A DNA stretch of 11,915 bases. It comes from an uncultured Acetobacteraceae bacterium (lineage in GTDB: Bacteria > Pseudomonadota > Alphaproteobacteria > Acetobacterales > Acetobacteraceae). The position numbers and the translations under genes are program-made. Of this stretch, positions 1 through 6,117 are shown in pieces (position 1 is the stretch's first letter; the number at the start of each line of letters is the position of its first letter). The notes below the pieces were generated by a model. The model was not told where the DNA came from and did not search any database. It saw only the letters and a list, made by a program, of their open reading frames with translations. The stretch covers positions 1 to 11,915 of the forward strand of contig CAIMEK010000112.1 of assembly GCA_903839965.1 (NCBI GenBank). Direction: 5' to 3'.

Positions 1-151
1 TCTGGACATCGCGGATCTCCGCGACGGGCGCCGCGAGCCTCTCTCGCGACCTCCAACCCGTCACGGAAAAACCCGTCCGCACTCTCGCTCTCAGGGGGCG
101 TTGTGGGGTCTCCCCGCAGAAGGGGGTGTGCCGGCGACCCGACGCCAGCCA

Positions 152-181
152 GGGGGAAGGCTTTCCCCCATCGCATGGGGG
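152..181. promoter_or_regulatory. Two mutually exclusive 7-bp hairpins sharing one C5 tract
   Basis: GGGGGAA (152-158) can pair with TTCCCCC (163-169) around a GGCT loop. CCCCCAT (165-171) can pair with ATGGGGG (175-181) around a CGC loop. The C5 at 165-169 is used by both, so only one stem can form at a time. No T-run follows, so a classical Rho-independent terminator is not supported. It could be a transcript 3' end structure, an attenuator-like switch or a protein-binding or transfer-origin structure. The pairing is directly visible; any role is unknown. Confidence 0.5.
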
Positions 182-208
182 TAGGTTAATAGGGCTGTGT
201 GAAGGGAT

Positions 209-232
209 GTCGGGCTCTGAAAACAGCCCGGC
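209..232. terminator. Stem-loop, weak terminator candidate
   Basis: GTCGGGCT (209-216) pairs with AGCCCGGC (225-232) around the loop CTGAAAAC, giving an 8-bp stem with one G-T wobble. There is no T-tract after it, so termination would be weak or factor-dependent. It lies between the possible remnant gene at the left edge and the abiE promoter region, which suits a boundary between transcription units. Confidence 0.3.
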
Positions 233-252
233 ATGAAGCGGATGGCGCCGAT

Positions 253-279
253 ATTCTCGATTTTACATTGAACGAGAAT
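253..279. promoter_or_regulatory. Inverted repeat, probable AbiEi operator
   Basis: ATTCTCG (253-259) and its exact complement CGAGAAT (273-279) are separated by 13 bases. Their centres are 20 bases apart, about two helical turns, as expected for a dimer or two monomers binding one DNA face. The repeat lies in an AT-rich patch 52 bases before abiEi. AbiEi antitoxins carry an N-terminal winged helix and are known to repress their own operon by binding inverted repeats, so autoregulation is the natural reading. Confidence 0.5.
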
Positions 280-292
280 GTGATAATACCTC

Positions 293-301
293 TGCTATAT
301 T
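293..301 (+). promoter_or_regulatory. Possible extended -10 promoter of abiE
   Basis: TGCTATATT fits an extended -10 element (TG-N-TATATT) about 30 bases before the abiEi ATG. No good -35 hexamer lies 16-18 bases upstream; the nearest TTGAAC (268-273) is 22 bases away. GATAAT at 282-287 is a second -10-like sequence. The inverted repeat at 253-279 would overlap RNA polymerase binding, consistent with repression. Confidence 0.35.
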
Positions 302-330
302 CTTAGACAGACGAGGAAACATCACCGCCG

Positions 331-951
331 ATGACAGCCACCAGCGCCCAGCGGCTTCGTGCCCTCGATCTCCTGAAAGCCCGGGGAATGCTCCGGCTGA
401 AGGATTTCGTGGCGGAAGGGATTGGACCGGAGACGCTGGCTCGTCTCATGCGGGAGGAGACGGTCGTGCGTCCGGCACGAGGCCTCTATCAGCTTCCCGA
501 CGCTCAGGTCGAGGCTGCCCATACGCTTGCCGAAGCCGCAGTCCTGGTCCCGAAGGGTATAGTCTGTCTGACCTCGGCGCTCCAGTTCCATGAGCTGACG
601 CTACAGATGCCGTCAGCCGTGTGGATGGCGATTGAGCGCACCGCCTGGCGGCCGAAAATTGGGTATCCGCGCATCCGGTTCGTGCGCTTCACCGGGTCGT
701 CTCTGACGGAGGGCGTCGCGCGTCATCGCATCGAGGGTATTGATGTCCCCATCACGGATCCGGCGAGGACAATCGTCGACTGCTTCCGCTATCGCGCTAA
801 AGTCGGCCTCGACGTGGCGATGGAAGGACTGCGCGAGGGCCTTCGCCGCCGGCGATGCACGCCCGATGAACTCTGGCGTTACGCCCGAAAGGCGCGCGTC
901 TGGTCGGTGATGCGCCCCTACGTCGAAGCCATGGTGTCCGATGCCGCGTGA
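331..951 (+). CDS. abiEi: AbiEi-type antitoxin (type IV toxin-antitoxin)
   Basis: This 206-residue protein is the antitoxin and transcriptional regulator of an AbiE pair. Residues about 5-60 look like the AbiEi winged helix (RALDLLKARGMLRLKDF, then a wing ending in RPARGLYQLPD). The rest carries family features such as LTSALQFHEL, IEGIDVPITDPARTIVDCF and a basic C-terminal helix segment. Family knowledge: the AbiEi N-terminal domain represses the operon and the C-terminal domain is needed to neutralise AbiEii without stable binding to the toxin. The ATG at 331 is the only ATG, GTG or TTG after the in-frame TAG at 304-306. The GAGG at 313-316 is about 14 bases away, so initiation may be weak. 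The stop overlaps the toxin start by 11 bases, implying translational coupling. The length is normal for the family. Confidence 0.9.
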   Translation: MTATSAQRLRALDLLKARGMLRLKDFVAEGIGPETLARLMREETVVRPARGLYQLPDAQVEAAHTLAEAAVLVPKGIVCLTSALQFHELTLQMPSAVWMAIERTAWRPKIGYPRIRFVRFTGSSLTEGVARHRIEGIDVPITDPARTIVDCFRYRAKVGLDVAMEGLREGLRRRRCTPDELWRYARKARVWSVMRPYVEAMVSDAA

Positions 952-1858
952 GCGCCACAATATTGGTGCTTCGGTGCGGGCGCGGCTCCTCGACCGGGCG
1001 CGCGCCGAACGGTCGAACTTTCAGATTCTGCTGACGCGCTATGCGCTTGAGCGCCTGCTCTACCGGCTGAGCGTTTCCGAGCATCGCGACCGCTTCATTT
1101 TGAAAGGCGCGATGCTCTTCGTGACCTGGGTGGCCGATCCGTTCCGACCCACTCGCGATCTTGATCTGCTCGGACATGGCGACAATGACGTTGAGGCGAT
1201 CGCCGACACTTTCCGCGCTATTTGCACCGAGAGGGTCGCCGACGATGGTGTCGTTTTTGATGGTGCCGCTTTGCAGGCCGTGCTGATCCGCGAGGAAGTG
1301 GAATATGGCGGCGTGCGAGTGCGCACAACGGCGACGATCGACGGCGCGCGCGTTCCGATCCAGGTCGACGTCGGCTTTGGCGACGCCGTGACGCCGGAGC
1401 CCGTGGAGATCGACTATCCCACTTTACTGGACGCGCCCGCACCGCATCTTCGGGCCTATCCCGTCGAAACCGTGGTGGCGGAGAAATTCGAGGCCCTGGT
1501 CACGCTCGGCATGGCCAACAGCCGGCTCAAGGATTTCTATGATCTTTGGCTGATCGCGCAGACATTCGAACTTCGCCAGTCCACCCTTGCCGACGCGGTA
1601 CGACGCACGTTCGAGCGGCGCAGAACGGCTCTAGTTGCCGATACGCCGGTTGGCCTGACTGACGAATTCGCGGCGACATGGAATGCCCAATGGCGCGCCT
1701 TCCTCGACCGCGAGCGCATGGCGGCCGCGCCGGATGCCTTCGCTGCCGTTATCGCTGATCTCCGTGCTTTCCTGATGCCGTTGGTTCACGCATCGGAAGA
1801 TGGGCCAATCTGGCCGCCGGGAGGGCCGTGGTCATTGGGAGCAAGTGGTGGCGGATAG
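941..1858 (+). CDS. abiEii: AbiEii/AbiGii-family nucleotidyltransferase toxin
   Basis: This 305-residue protein is the toxin partner of the preceding gene. It belongs to the DNA polymerase beta-like nucleotidyltransferase superfamily. Visible motifs are ILKGAML with K55-G56, TRDLDLLG with the paired aspartates D73 and D75, QVDVGFGD with D143 as a likely third acidic residue, VAEKFEAL with K182, and RLKDFYDLW with K197/D198/D201, matching the family's conserved C-terminal motif. All catalytic positions I can recognise are intact, so the toxin is probably active. AbiEii toxins bind nucleotide and relatives such as MenT modify tRNA 3' ends; the substrate here is unknown. It overlaps abiEi, so the two are made together. 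The ATG lies inside the last codons of abiEi. The last 25 or so residues are Gly/Pro-rich and probably disordered. Confidence 0.92.
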   Translation: MPRERHNIGASVRARLLDRARAERSNFQILLTRYALERLLYRLSVSEHRDRFILKGAMLFVTWVADPFRPTRDLDLLGHGDNDVEAIADTFRAICTERVADDGVVFDGAALQAVLIREEVEYGGVRVRTTATIDGARVPIQVDVGFGDAVTPEPVEIDYPTLLDAPAPHLRAYPVETVVAEKFEALVTLGMANSRLKDFYDLWLIAQTFELRQSTLADAVRRTFERRRTALVADTPVGLTDEFAATWNAQWRAFLDRERMAAAPDAFAAVIADLRAFLMPLVHASEDGPIWPPGGPWSLGASGGG

Positions 1859-2017
1859 GCGGGGGAGTCGACCCAGAGAAACGTCTTGCGAGTCGGAGCT
1901 GGATTTCGATGACAGTCCACAAAATCTGTTCATCGACGGTCTTCTGCTATGTAGCCCTCGGGATGTCGCGGGTGCTGCATTAGTCTGTCGTGGGCAGGCG
2001 TTGGGGGGATTATTACC
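1859..2017 (+). promoter_or_regulatory. Gap with possible promoter of the ABC-3C operon
   Basis: This gap separates the AbiE pair from the ABC-3C locus. TGCTATGTA at 1945-1953 resembles an extended -10 element, similar in form to the one before abiEi, but no convincing -35 lies at the right distance. No terminator hairpin with a T-run is visible after abiEii, so some read-through is possible. A strong purine tract GGGGGGA (2003-2009) precedes a short leader reading frame at 2018. Promoter support is weak. Confidence 0.3.
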
Positions 2018-2083
2018 ATGATTGAAGCGATTGTTAACGTCGCTGAGGTCGAACGGATCGTCGTCGTGTGGATTCGGTCGTGA
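2018..2083 (+). CDS. Possible 21-residue leader peptide coupled to the ABC-3C operon
   Basis: ATG at 2018 follows GGGGGGA (2003-2009) at an 8-base spacing and encodes 21 residues beginning MIEAIVNVAEVERI, ending in WIRS and TGA at 2081-2083. The TGA overlaps a GTG at 2080-2082 that is in frame with the nuclease gene, forming a GTGA start-stop overlap. The downstream gene lacks a good Shine-Dalgarno of its own, so this small frame could deliver ribosomes to it. It resembles no leader I know and has no obvious regulatory codon run. It may be chance; the well-spaced purine tract is the main support. Confidence 0.35.
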   Translation: MIEAIVNVAEVERIVVVWIRS

Positions 2084-3162
2084 AGCCCGCTACCCGGCCC
2101 ATTGCGCTTGAAATCGTGATCGCGGGCGCTGACCCGCTGGAGATTCGTTCAGGCCCGTCGATCGTGCCGATTGAACGGCTGAAGCTATTCTCCTCCAGCG
2201 ATTGGGAGGGCTTCGTCAACGAGTGGGCTTCGAGCCTGGACAGCTATGGGTTGGTCGAACGGACCGGCGGCTCCGGCGACATGGGTTGCGATGTGATCGG
2301 GACGGTCGACCCGAAGACGCCGGATAGCGCCTGGGACAATTACCAGTGCAAGCACTATGATCATGCCCTGGCGCCGTCCGACATTTGGATCGAACTGGCG
2401 AAGCTTTGCTACTATACGTTCATCGGCGCATACAGCATTCCACGACGCTACGCCTTCGTCGCGCCGCGCGGCGTCGGGACAAAGCTGACGCGCCTTCTCA
2501 AAAAGCCTGCGGAGCTTAAGGTCGGGCTCTTGGCGGTCTGGGCCGAAAAATGCGCCCACGATCTCATCGAAGGGCGCACGATCGAACTCGACGACGCGCT
2601 TCAGACCCACATTAATGCGATCGACTTCAGCCTGTTCGGCCACGTGCCGCCCTTGGAACTAATCGATGGGCACGCCAAGACCCGCTATTTTGCAGTGCGG
2701 TTCGGACTCGGGCTCCCGCCTCGGCCGGTTTCGCCACAGCCGCCAGGCGAGCCGTCAAGTGCCGAGACGCGCTACGTTCAGCAACTGATGTCTGCTTACG
2801 CCGATCACCTCAAGAAGCCGGTTGCGGCGCCGCACGAGCTTGACCCGCGGCTGGGCCGACATTTTGTGCGCGCACGTGAGTCGTTCTATTGCGCGGAGGC
2901 GCTCCGGAATTTCTCGCGCGATACGCTGCCCGACGGTGCCTTCGAGCACCTCCAGAAACAGATCTTCGACGGGGTGATCGACGTCTGCGAGTCCCCCCAG
3001 CCGTGCGGCTTCACCCGCGTGAACGCGACCACGGCGCAGGCGGCGGCACTGTCGCTGACAAGCTCGGCCCTGCTGGGTCGCGTCGATGTGGCGGATCGGC
3101 ACGGAATCTGTCATCAGCTGGCCAACGAGGATCGGCTCATCTGGGTGCCGTCCAATGATTGA
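2068..3162 (+). CDS. ABC-3C effector: Mrr-like restriction endonuclease fold plus ABC-3C C-terminal domain
   Basis: This protein of about 364 residues is the likely effector of an ABC three-component system. Residues about 40-190 form a PD-(D/E)XK nuclease of the Mrr type: DWEGFVNEW with E47, GGSGDMGCDVIG with D75, and NYQCKHY with Q93 and K95, so the catalytic set looks intact. The C-terminal half (about 245-364) matches an ABC-3C C-terminal domain, with RFVRARESFYCAE-like and GICHQLANEDRLIWV motifs; CTD10 is my best guess at the subtype. Family knowledge: these domains tether diverse effectors to the middle component and ATPase. The first possible start is GTG 2068; GTG 2080, overlapping a leader stop, is the alternative and removes four residues. 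No good Shine-Dalgarno is present for either. The end overlaps the next gene by 8 bases. Confidence 0.8.
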   Translation: MDSVVKPATRPIALEIVIAGADPLEIRSGPSIVPIERLKLFSSSDWEGFVNEWASSLDSYGLVERTGGSGDMGCDVIGTVDPKTPDSAWDNYQCKHYDHALAPSDIWIELAKLCYYTFIGAYSIPRRYAFVAPRGVGTKLTRLLKKPAELKVGLLAVWAEKCAHDLIEGRTIELDDALQTHINAIDFSLFGHVPPLELIDGHAKTRYFAVRFGLGLPPRPVSPQPPGEPSSAETRYVQQLMSAYADHLKKPVAAPHELDPRLGRHFVRARESFYCAEALRNFSRDTLPDGAFEHLQKQIFDGVIDVCESPQPCGFTRVNATTAQAAALSLTSSALLGRVDVADRHGICHQLANEDRLIWVPSND

Positions 3163-3649
3163 TGCGGCCGCCGCGGCGCCCTTCAATAGCGCGCTCGAGA
3201 CAGGGGTGCGGGCGGTGACCGTCCTCGCAGAGGCGGCTCCGGCGGTGCTCGATCTCCAGACGCTGGTTTACTTTGACTACCTCGTGGTCCACTCGGCAGA
3301 CGCCGGCGGTCCTCTCAGCCTTCATCCGAACACACCGCTCCGCAATGGCGAGCTCCTCGTGCGGCGCGCCGTCATCGAGCGCGGGGTCTTGCTCATGGTG
3401 GGCCGAGGCTTGATCGAGCGGCGTATGGAGACGCGCGGCATCACCTATGCCGCGACTGACGAGGCGGCTCCGTTCCTCGATTGCTTGACGTCTGCGTATG
3501 CCAGATCGCTGCGCGAGCGCGCCGAATGGGCTGTGGAGTGCTTTGGGCAGTTCGATGATCAGGCTCTGAAATCATTTTTCGACGCGAACTTCGAGCGTTG
3601 GACACGAGAGTTCCAATCGACCGCTCCCCTCGCGGACCGGCCGCTATGA
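3155..3649 (+). CDS. ABC-3C middle component (MC2-like)
   Basis: This small protein of 164 residues links the ATPase to the nuclease in ABC three-component systems. It has the middle-component pattern as I know it: FNSALETGVRAVTVL near the N-terminus, LQTLVYFDYLVVHSADAGG, then SLHPNTPLRNGELLVRRAVIERG, and a C-terminal helical stretch ending FERWTREFQ. These features match the MC2 type best, assigned from memory of the family. It probably contains a winged helix-like core and no enzyme motif. The frame is open upstream to an ATG at 3086, but the ATG at 3155 is preferred: it gives the usual 8-base overlap with the nuclease gene and puts the conserved FNSALE near the start. It ends in an ATGA overlap with the ATPase gene, so all three are translationally coupled. 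Confidence 0.8.
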   Translation: MIDAAAAAPFNSALETGVRAVTVLAEAAPAVLDLQTLVYFDYLVVHSADAGGPLSLHPNTPLRNGELLVRRAVIERGVLLMVGRGLIERRMETRGITYAATDEAAPFLDCLTSAYARSLRERAEWAVECFGQFDDQALKSFFDANFERWTREFQSTAPLADRPL

Positions 3650-5535
3650 CCGGCTTCCAGCTCCGCCGCCTTCAGATCACCGGTCTCAACGTTGCGGATG
3701 CCGAGATCGAATTTGGTCCGGGCCTGAACGTCGTCTCAGGCGCTTCCGACACCGGCAAGTCGTATCTGGTGGAGACCATCGACTTTATGCTCGGCGGCGG
3801 GACGCCGCCGCGCCAAATTCCTGAGAGCCGCGGCTACGACAATGCGCGACTATCGATCATAGCCCACGACGGGCGCGGGTTCGAACTGACGCGGGCGCTC
3901 CAAGGCGGTGACTTCTTACTCGCGGAGTTGGGCGCTCCCGGAACGGCCGGTCCGGTGACGCTCGGTTCGCGTCATTCGGCGAGCACTGAGGAAAACATCA
4001 GCACGTTCCTGCTTCGGCTGGTCGGGCTCGACGGCAAGCGGGTTCGCAAGAACGCGCAGAACGAACTCCAGAATCTGAGTTTCCGCAATCTCGCGCATCT
4101 GGTGGTGATCGACGAGGAAAGCATCATCAAGAAAGGCTCGCCCATTCACACTGGAGAGTCCACTCAACGCACCGTGCAAGCCAGCATCTTCAAGCTGCTG
4201 CTCACGGGCCAGGATGACAGCGCCCTGATTGCTGCCAAGAAGCCCATCATCGCCAAGGCAGAGTTGGAAGCCCAGATTGCGCTGCTCGACCAGTTGATCG
4301 CGGACTACGAACGAGAACTCGGCGGGTCGACGCAAGATCCGGCGGGCCTCGATGGTCAACTGGAGCGGCTGAGCGCATCCATCATCCAAAGCGAGCGGGC
4401 GCTCTCAATAGAACGGTCCGCATTCGAGCAGCAGGAGCGGCAGCGTCGGGCCGCTTGGCAGACGCGCGACGAAGGTCTGGCGCGGCAAGCAGAAATCGCC
4501 GGCTTGCTGGAGCGTTTCGCGCTGCTCAACGAGCACTACGGATCTGATCTTGATCGGCTCGAAGCGGTTTCTGAGGCCGGCTTTTTCTTTGTCGCGCTGG
4601 ATGCTGGGACATGTCCGCTCTGCGGGGCTCCGGCCGGCGATCATCGGCATGACGGCGTTCCGCACGACGGAGATATCGTCGCCCTGCGCGCCGCCTGCGA
4701 CCGCGAGATCGCCAAGATACGCCAACTCCAAGCCGAATTGACCCAAGCGGTTGGCGACCTGAACGCCGAAGAGGCGGAACTGCGAACACGTTTGGAGGCA
4801 GCGCGGCTTGCATTTCGTGAGGCCGACGCTCTTGTCCGCGAGACGCTCGCGCCGGCGTTATCGGCCGCTCGAGCGGAGAATTCGCGACTGTTGGAAACCC
4901 GGTCAGAAGTCCGACAAGCTCTGAGCTTGGTCGAGCGCATTGCCGACCTTCGCCGCAAACGCGCCGATGCCCAGGCGGCCCTTGGCACAGCAGGCCGTAT
5001 CTCGGACGACCGCCCAGGGCTGCCGCCGGCGAGCGTTCAGGCGTTCAGCGCGTCGGTGGAGGAATTGCTCGTCGCCTGGCATTTTCCACATGAGAAACCG
5101 ATCTATTTCGACGAGCGCGGCCAGGATCTCGTGCTCGGCTCAAGGCGACGCGGCGAACAAGGCAAGGGGTTGCGGGCCTTAACGCATGCGGCGTTCTCTC
5201 TCGGACTGGAACAGACTTGTCGAAACCTCCGCCTTCCGGCGATCGGTTTCGTAATGCTCGACTCACCTTTGGTGACGTTCCGTGAAGCGGAAGCTGAGGA
5301 GGCAGGGCTGGACGCAGGCGCAAGGTTGGAGGTTAAACAAGCCTTCTACCGAGACTTGGCGTCCCGCATCCGAACCGACCAGGTAATCATTGTCGAGAAC
5401 GAAGATCCGGAGGTCGGCCTCCGGGGAGCCATCGTCTCACACATCTTCACGAAGCGACTCGATCAGGGTCGGGCCGGGTTCTTCCCTATTCGGCCTGCGC
5501 CTGCGATCTTTGGTGCGGAGCAACAGAGTGGCTGA
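3646..5535 (+). CDS. ABC-3C ATPase, SMC/Rad50-like with zinc hook (DUF3732-like)
   Basis: This protein of 629 residues is the ABC ATPase of the three-component system. It has a Walker A GASDTGKS (32-39) and then a long charged, helix-forming region (about 185-470) interrupted by a Rad50-style CPLC zinc hook (C323/C326). A C-terminal ATPase half follows. Walker B is FVMLDSP with D539; the residue after the Asp is Ser, where typical ABC ATPases have catalytic Glu. The canonical LSGGQ signature is absent, with EQGKGLRALTHAAF in its place. The later strand reads QVIIVENEDP (about 579-588), with E584-N585 where an H-loop histidine would be expected. These departures fit the ABC-3C branch. The role is probably DNA- or conflict-sensing with slow, conformational ATP use. 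The start at 3646 is in an ATGA overlap; an earlier in-frame ATG at 3598 lies inside the upstream gene. Confidence 0.85.
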   Translation: MTGFQLRRLQITGLNVADAEIEFGPGLNVVSGASDTGKSYLVETIDFMLGGGTPPRQIPESRGYDNARLSIIAHDGRGFELTRALQGGDFLLAELGAPGTAGPVTLGSRHSASTEENISTFLLRLVGLDGKRVRKNAQNELQNLSFRNLAHLVVIDEESIIKKGSPIHTGESTQRTVQASIFKLLLTGQDDSALIAAKKPIIAKAELEAQIALLDQLIADYERELGGSTQDPAGLDGQLERLSASIIQSERALSIERSAFEQQERQRRAAWQTRDEGLARQAEIAGLLERFALLNEHYGSDLDRLEAVSEAGFFFVALDAGTCPLCGAPAGDHRHDGVPHDGDIVALRAACDREIAKIRQLQAELTQAVGDLNAEEAELRTRLEAARLAFREADALVRETLAPALSAARAENSRLLETRSEVRQALSLVERIADLRRKRADAQAALGTAGRISDDRPGLPPASVQAFSASVEELLVAWHFPHEKPIYFDERGQDLVLGSRRRGEQGKGLRALTHAAFSLGLEQTCRNLRLPAIGFVMLDSPLVTFREAEAEEAGLDAGARLEVKQAFYRDLASRIRTDQVIIVENEDPEVGLRGAIVSHIFTKRLDQGRAGFFPIRPAPAIFGAEQQSG

Positions 5536-5539
5536 GCGC

Positions 5540-5581
5540 ATGCCGACTGACAGGCGGACGCCGGGGGGATCGGTGCAGTGA
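5540..5581 (+). other. 13-codon mini reading frame bridging the ABC-3C and TIR operons
   Basis: ATG at 5540 lies four bases after the ATPase stop and reads 13 codons (MPTDRRTPGGSVQ) to a TGA at 5579-5581 that overlaps the GTG start of the TIR gene as GTGA. A ribosome finishing the ATPase could restart here and hand over to the TIR gene. The peptide resembles nothing I know, and the GGGGGGA at 5563-5569 may simply serve the TIR gene directly. Confidence 0.2.
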
Positions 5582-6117
5582 GTTATTCCGGTATCGGATT
5601 CGGTTTGCCTATCGAGACGAGCGTCAAACGAAAGGTCTTCGTTAGCTACCACCACGGGGGAGACCAAGCTTATTATGACGCCTTTGCAAAAGCATTCTGC
5701 GAAGTCTATGACGTCATCTACGACAACTCGCTGGAGAGGCGCGTCGACAGTGAGGACGTGGGTTATGTCATGCGCCGGATCCGTGAGGACTACGTCACAG
5801 GCAGCTCTTGCACCATCGTTCTCGTCGGCAAGGAAACGCCCGTCCGCAAATATGTGGACTGGGAGGTGAAGGCGACGTTGGACAAGCAGCACGGGTTGAT
5901 CGGGGTCCAACTCCCGACGGCGCCGGTCAGTCTTCAAGGCACGATTTCGGTGCCGACACGGCTGAACGACAACATCAACTCCGGTTATGCGCTATGGCTG
6001 AGCTGGGGGCAGATCACTGCGAACAGTCAACAGCTCGCGCGATACATCGCGATGGCGAATGTAAAAGCTAAGAAGTTGATCGTAAACAATCGAGACCGTC
6101 GTCTTCGCAACGGATGA
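5578..6117 (+). CDS. thsB: ThsB-type TIR domain protein (MTH538/ThsB TIR-like fold)
   Basis: This 179-residue protein closely fits the TIR-like family that includes Thoeris ThsB. The N-terminus reads RKVFVSYHHGGDQAYYDAF (Y24 in the conserved SYHH), followed by VIYDNSLERRVDSEDV, SSCTIVLVGKET and KYVDWEVKATLD, where W95-E96 holds the likely catalytic glutamate. The C-terminal half has PTRLNDNINSGYALWLSW, usual for this subgroup. ThsB proteins cleave NAD and, on phage recognition, make cyclic ADP-ribose isomers that activate an effector. The start is GTG 5578, with GGGGGGA (5563-5569) 8 bases before it. It begins 42 bases after the ATPase stop and ends in an ATGA overlap with the next gene. No SIR2 ThsA is present in the window, so the downstream effector must differ from classic Thoeris. 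Confidence 0.85.
   Translation: MSYSGIGFGLPIETSVKRKVFVSYHHGGDQAYYDAFAKAFCEVYDVIYDNSLERRVDSEDVGYVMRRIREDYVTGSSCTIVLVGKETPVRKYVDWEVKATLDKQHGLIGVQLPTAPVSLQGTISVPTRLNDNINSGYALWLSWGQITANSQQLARYIAMANVKAKKLIVNNRDRRLRNG

Larger units (their letters stand above)
1..330. other. Left-edge region without a confident gene; possible 3' remnant of a + strand gene
   Basis: I see no recognisable gene here. All three plus frames stay open for 60 or more codons from the left edge, to stops at 182-184, 187-189 and 234-236, which is expected at this GC content. The frame starting at base 2 begins with roughly 14 codons ending mostly in G or C (reading LDIADLRDGRREPLS), which looks coding, but it then loses that bias and becomes Arg/Pro-rich. 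It could be the end of a gene that starts outside the window, possibly truncated by recombination. The rest holds G5 tracts, two alternative hairpins, a third hairpin and the abiE control region, listed separately. Confidence 0.4.

Noticed and set aside
94..181. Possible G-quadruplex from repeated G4-G5 tracts
   Set aside because: Distances between tracts (13 to more than 20 bases) are too long for a stable quadruplex, and hairpins explain the structure better.
1800..2021. 73-codon plus frame running from the abiEii end into the gap
   Set aside because: Starts inside abiEii, has no good ribosome site and no recognisable domain; composition looks like random GC-rich sequence.
2185..2643. 152-codon minus-strand open frame inside the nuclease gene
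   Set aside because: Antisense to the Mrr-like catalytic motifs, which clearly mark the plus frame as real.
3916..4389. 157-codon minus-strand open frame inside the ABC ATPase gene
   Set aside because: Shadow of the ATPase coding region; no motif, no Shine-Dalgarno and no neighbour on that strand.
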